Positions 59,986 to 64,000 of a DNA stretch of 64,000 nucleotides are shown piece after piece. Every line of letters begins with the position of its first letter. Within the stretch, counting starts at the first letter, position 1. The notes beneath the pieces were generated by a model that saw only the letters and a list, made by a program, of their open reading frames with translations, was not told the origin of the DNA and did not search any database. The translations under genes and the position numbers were made by a program. This DNA is from Enoplolaimus lenunculus (lineage: Eukaryota > Nematoda > Enoplea > Enoplida > Thoracostomopsidae). The stretch covers positions 62,001 through 126,000 of the forward strand of contig JASANG010003959.1 of assembly GCA_030248215.1 (NCBI GenBank). Reading direction: 5' to 3'.

Positions 59986-62900
59986 CAACAATAGTTGACA
60001 AAGCCCCTTGAAACTATAACTCCTACTTGACGATAGAAGCCCACAAGCGCTACGGCATCTGTTTCCGGCTTACGGAAGCGTCCTATTAATGTCCGTAGCG
60101 TAGAATAAACAATTAGTTTCCACATCTTTACTATTAAACTTACACAATCTTTCAAATAAACACTATTTCAACGGCCTAAAGGCAATTAATTGTTCATCGC
60201 GTTGTCTTGTACGTATGTCATTCTTGTAATTAAAGACTTGTCTCAGGCAAAATTATTATATCAAATTCTTATTGGTTCGAAACTGTTTAGTTTATCACCC
60301 TTAGGCGGTGACAATTCTCCAATCAGAAGTGACAGAGCTCAGGTTAACTATAATTATTTTGACCCCTCGAAAAGTTCTGGTCTGTTCAATGCAAAAACAC
60401 CGCTTGGACCCCCGTCTCCGGTAATTTTTGAAGCTTTTATGACGTGCCAACATGGCAACGGATGTCTAACGGCAACTGACATGAAACATTATTTTGTAAG
60501 CTTTTACCCAATTAAATTCATTTATGCATCCATGATTGAAATAATTGCACTCACCAAATCAATTACGTGTCAAAATATAATTCACAGTAAACAGAATAAT
60601 AAGTTGAAGTTGAAGTTGAAGTTGAAAACGCGACTAAACCCAACCTGTGATAAACAAACACAAAATAAAATTAAGTATCGTTTGAACTGCAATTTGGAGA
60701 TGGGTTTGAATTTCACCAGTTAAATTATAATTGTCAATAGCACAGCCATTTGTGCCAGAATTTAATATATCCAAGTCAGATCGAAAACCATGGGGAGGGG
60801 GCGCTCTGACCCCCCTCTACGATGCAAACGTTTCACCATCCGTATCGTTAGGCATAGTTTTAGATAGAAAAAACAGAAATCAAAATGATTCTTCATAAAT
60901 TTGCTCAAGCGTACAATTTCAGGCAAATTCAGTATGACTTTTATGCGACTTATAATTCAGAATTAAACGCATAAACGTCACCTAAAATTATCGAACGCAA
61001 TGTTGAGTCAAATGTATTTGTAAGCATAATATTTGACCTCTGGAATTTGATGCTAATTTCGCTAAAATCAAACGGAAATGATTTGGCTTAAAAGAAACCA
61101 ATACGGCGTAAGATTAAAAGCAATGGAATGCCATGTTTTGGCAGAGTCAAATTATAAAATGTTAACTTTGGCAACTGAGATGCATAATTTAGAAAAAATC
61201 AGAAATATTTTAAAATTTACATCTCTGACTGAATCAGGCAGGCAGCTAAAGTATCTAAAGATGGACACAAGGACTCTTAGATATATCAACCATATCGAAC
61301 ACAAAATTTCAAATAATTTTTTAGAAACAGTCAGAATTTAAACTGTCGAAACTGTAATTCAGTTTAAATGTTCATACAATTCACTGGTAAGCCGCTTTGT
61401 CCAACAGTAACATAAAACCAGTTGTAAAATAAACTTTCACTTTGTATTCAACGAGTGAATCATGTTACTTTTAGGACCGCCCAGGTTTCTGGTGGGTCTG
61501 TAAAAGAGTGGTTTAGATTCTAGGCTACATTTATTGCTTAGATTGAGGCTAAGGCATACACTTTTGCAACGCTTTTGGCATACGAATGCGTTTAATCTAC
61601 TGTTACGGCCGTATAAGTAACATTGGTCCAGCCGGGTTTTACGATTCGCTTAAGCTGAAGCTGAAATGTGTTAAATTTGTCATATTTTCTCTCAATGACT
61701 TAAAGCAGCCATTAAAAAACGTTTTTCTATCGCCAAACCAGCTTTTGCATACCCCAAAATCCAAGCGAACACTTTTCAACTCGTAACGTCAAATATGGCG
61801 GATTCAAGGGGGGGCCAAGGCACAGATGTCCCCATAGGAATGAATACCACAATTTTTATGTGATTCTATTAAGTTGTAAAATTGCGTTTGGATTCTCGTT
61901 CGCATCCCTCGCACTGTTTTATTCCATTATATGTTCAAGTGCCCGCCCTTGTCAGAAATTTGTAAATACGCAACTAAACCCAAGGTGAGCTTCTATGTAC
62001 CCTCGAGGATAACTACGATTATCGTTCACCAACTCCAATAATTACCCTCGTGAGTTGTGTTGGTCACGTGAGCTCTATTATGGTCACAAAGATAAATGGG
62101 CAACTCGCACGAAGTTAAGGTGAACAAGCGGCCAAATGCATCGCTCAATGAAACAGTCAATAATACTCGGGGTCAGTTTAAAAGAGGATCAGCTGAACAT
62201 TACAGAAAAGACGAGAAACGTCTGTCACAGTTTAAGCTGAATTTACTGGGGTAACGTGGGTCGTACCCTGCCGTGGACATCGTACCACTTCTTGGCCATA
62301 TTTGTTCTAAACGTTTTAAAATTAGAAATATTTGATCAACCCCTGCTTTTCTGTAGATCTGGCTGTTTTCTGTGTTAACAACAGTTCAAGAATTGGGATG
62401 AACGAACTTTGAGTTTTGATCCGTCAATTTTGAAAAAATAAGGCAACTGATGCTGCCTTGAAAATCCCGGCATGGGTGGAAACTCAAACTGTTAATATTC
62501 ATTTCGCAACCCCACTTTGCACAGTGTATCACACATCAGCGTAGTATTCGCAATAATACGTATTCATAAATATTTACAATTTTCTTTCAGATGGCAGTAA
62601 ACGAAAAAAAAACAGTCTCAATTATTCGTTAAAGTTTAATTTCGTTTTTAAATTTCTTCTCATTTTTAAGTGAATTTCACTCGAAATTGTAATAATAATT
62701 TTACTCATTCAAATGGAAAACCCAAATCAAAACTGTGAAATAAATACAAAATTACGGTTAATGGTTAAAAGTTACCATCAGTTCGTTTTTGAAAGTTTTA
62801 AATTTGACACAATTTAATGGTGAAAAAATCAATTTATAAGGCGACGAAGACATTTCACGCAATTTTAATCTGTTGTTTTCATGTGAACATCTGAATTGCA

Positions 62901-64000
62901 TCATTCAGCAGTTGGCGATTGGTTAAAACTATTTTGAAAACCCATCAAAATACACTTTTCACTCAAACTCAATACTTCTTTGGTCCTTAGTTGTGTTTTC
63001 AAACGAACAAACTGAAAGTCAGTTGAAAAATCGAAACTTGAAAGGTGAAACATAAATCGAGTTGCTCCTTATAAATCGGCCAATCCAATCAGTGCACGGC
63101 GATTGACGAGTTTACACTGAAGGAAAACGTTGTTGAAATGTAATTTTCAATTTAAGACTCAACATTGGCAAACTACAAATCGCCACAGAGACGAAAATAT
63201 GGACCAACGCTTAAATGATTTCAAAAGCAAAAGTGAATCAATAGAATTGAATCAAGATCAGGGTTTCGTGGTTTTGGTTTACAAACAAAACCCTGAGACC
63301 CAATTTGCCGTAACCGACGCTTCAGGTCGCGGTGTCAATATTTGGACCATTTTTGAAAATTAAAAGTAGAATTTTGTAACAAAAGATTTGGTTGAGTTTT
63401 TCAAAGATGTTGATCGTAAAAGCTTGTCGAATCGTCAAACAGTTGTTGGTTAACAAATCAAAGTAATCACATACGCAAAATTACGTATATTTTTTAAATA
63501 ACAGCAAATATACAACAGACCTAAATTCCTTCGGTTTGAAACCTACTGAGACTCAGATAATCCAAGACTGAGACCAGCCAGAAATTGCGGTTATCCCGTT
63601 ATGCAACTGAAAATATTCTTTGAATCACAACTAAAGGAAATGAGATACAAAATTAGCATCGAAAACAAAACGAAATTCAATTATTAAACGTGAAAAGTAA
63701 ACAATGCGTAAAATTTTCAGTCGAGTCAACGTTAATATTTTCAACTGAATATTCAACTCAACCTTGAATTTTGAACAGCTCTGTGAGTCTCAGTTGAAAT
63801 CGAATTATTTCCGGTTATTTGTTGTTGCTCTGACCTTTTACACCTTTGACTCGCATTTTTACAAATTGACGTTTTCAACTCTAAAGTCGGACAACATAAA
63901 TTTGAGTTTGTCCGAAAATGCGTCAAAGCGTAACAAAATTGAAATTTATTGTTGCTGTTGTTTGAAAATTTAAACAAATGTTTTAAGGAAATTTCCAAAT
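59986..64000. other. Right-hand flank, no firm gene
   Basis: Two frames deserve a note. 61078-61341 (+) starts with a real ATG and codes 87 polar residues that look helical. 60190-60723 (+) is open for 177 codons but starts with TTG and ends in a low-complexity KLKLKLK stretch. Neither matches a family I know. A (AAGTTG) run lies at 60601-60627. The rest is AT-rich single-copy-looking sequence. Confidence 0.4.
61078..61341 (+). CDS. Hypothetical small protein (87 residues)
   Basis: ATG-started, TAA-ended frame with mixed polar composition (LATEMHNLEKIRNILKFTSL, then LKYLKMDTRTLRYINHIEHK). No membrane segment, signal peptide or known motif. It could be chance, or one exon of a larger gene. 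Confidence 0.2.
   Translation: MIWLKRNQYGVRLKAMECHVLAESNYKMLTLATEMHNLEKIRNILKFTSLTESGRQLKYLKMDTRTLRYINHIEHKISNNFLETVRI

Noticed and set aside
60190..60723. 177-codon plus-strand frame
   Set aside because: Starts with TTG, ends in a KLKLKLK repeat from an AAGTTG run, and has no motif.
1..64000. CRISPR array, operon or prophage
   Set aside because: Spliced animal genes and animal-type repeats throughout; the tandem arrays have no unique spacers.

Overview
The window is animal nuclear DNA: AT-rich, with GT-AG introns, sparse exons, many short repeat families and no bacterial gene organisation. Two protein families can be recognised with confidence. Teneurin is seen on the minus strand and appears complete. 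The 5' half of an extended synaptotagmin is seen on the minus strand and runs off the left edge. A single divergent teneurin, short to medium introns and many scattered TTAGGC/TAAGCC-like tracts would suit a tunicate, perhaps an ascidian. That assignment is inference, not something read directly from the sequence.

Layout. 11-3435 (-): seven exons of extended synaptotagmin, covering the membrane hairpin and the SMP lipid-transfer domain; the C2 domains lie outside the window. 3500-9395: no convincing gene, but a tRNA-like SINE, a 19-bp minisatellite, a 9-bp minisatellite and a duplicated segment around them. 9396-11289 (+): a two-exon gene for a 436-residue, eight-pass membrane protein that looks like two four-pass units in tandem; I do not recognise its family. 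11290-15568: repeats and unassigned sequence. 15569-57027 (-): a 26-exon teneurin gene. I rebuilt it exon by exon; every splice phase agrees and the total of 9027 bases gives 3008 residues. Its first intron is about 15 kb and full of repeats. 57028-64000: upstream flank of teneurin, with a terminal-inverted-repeat transposon nested in an older repeat.

How the genes act. Teneurin is a type II adhesion receptor: cytoplasmic tail, one membrane pass, eight EGF repeats, Ig/TTR-like and NHL domains, a YD/RHS shell and a C-terminal toxin-like/TCAP segment. Extended synaptotagmin tethers ER to plasma membrane and moves lipids. Nothing in the sequence suggests the three genes work together; they are simply neighbours.

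Limits. All exon borders come from reading splice sites and protein similarity by eye. Non-coding first exons, poly(A) sites and the synaptotagmin start codon are not resolved.
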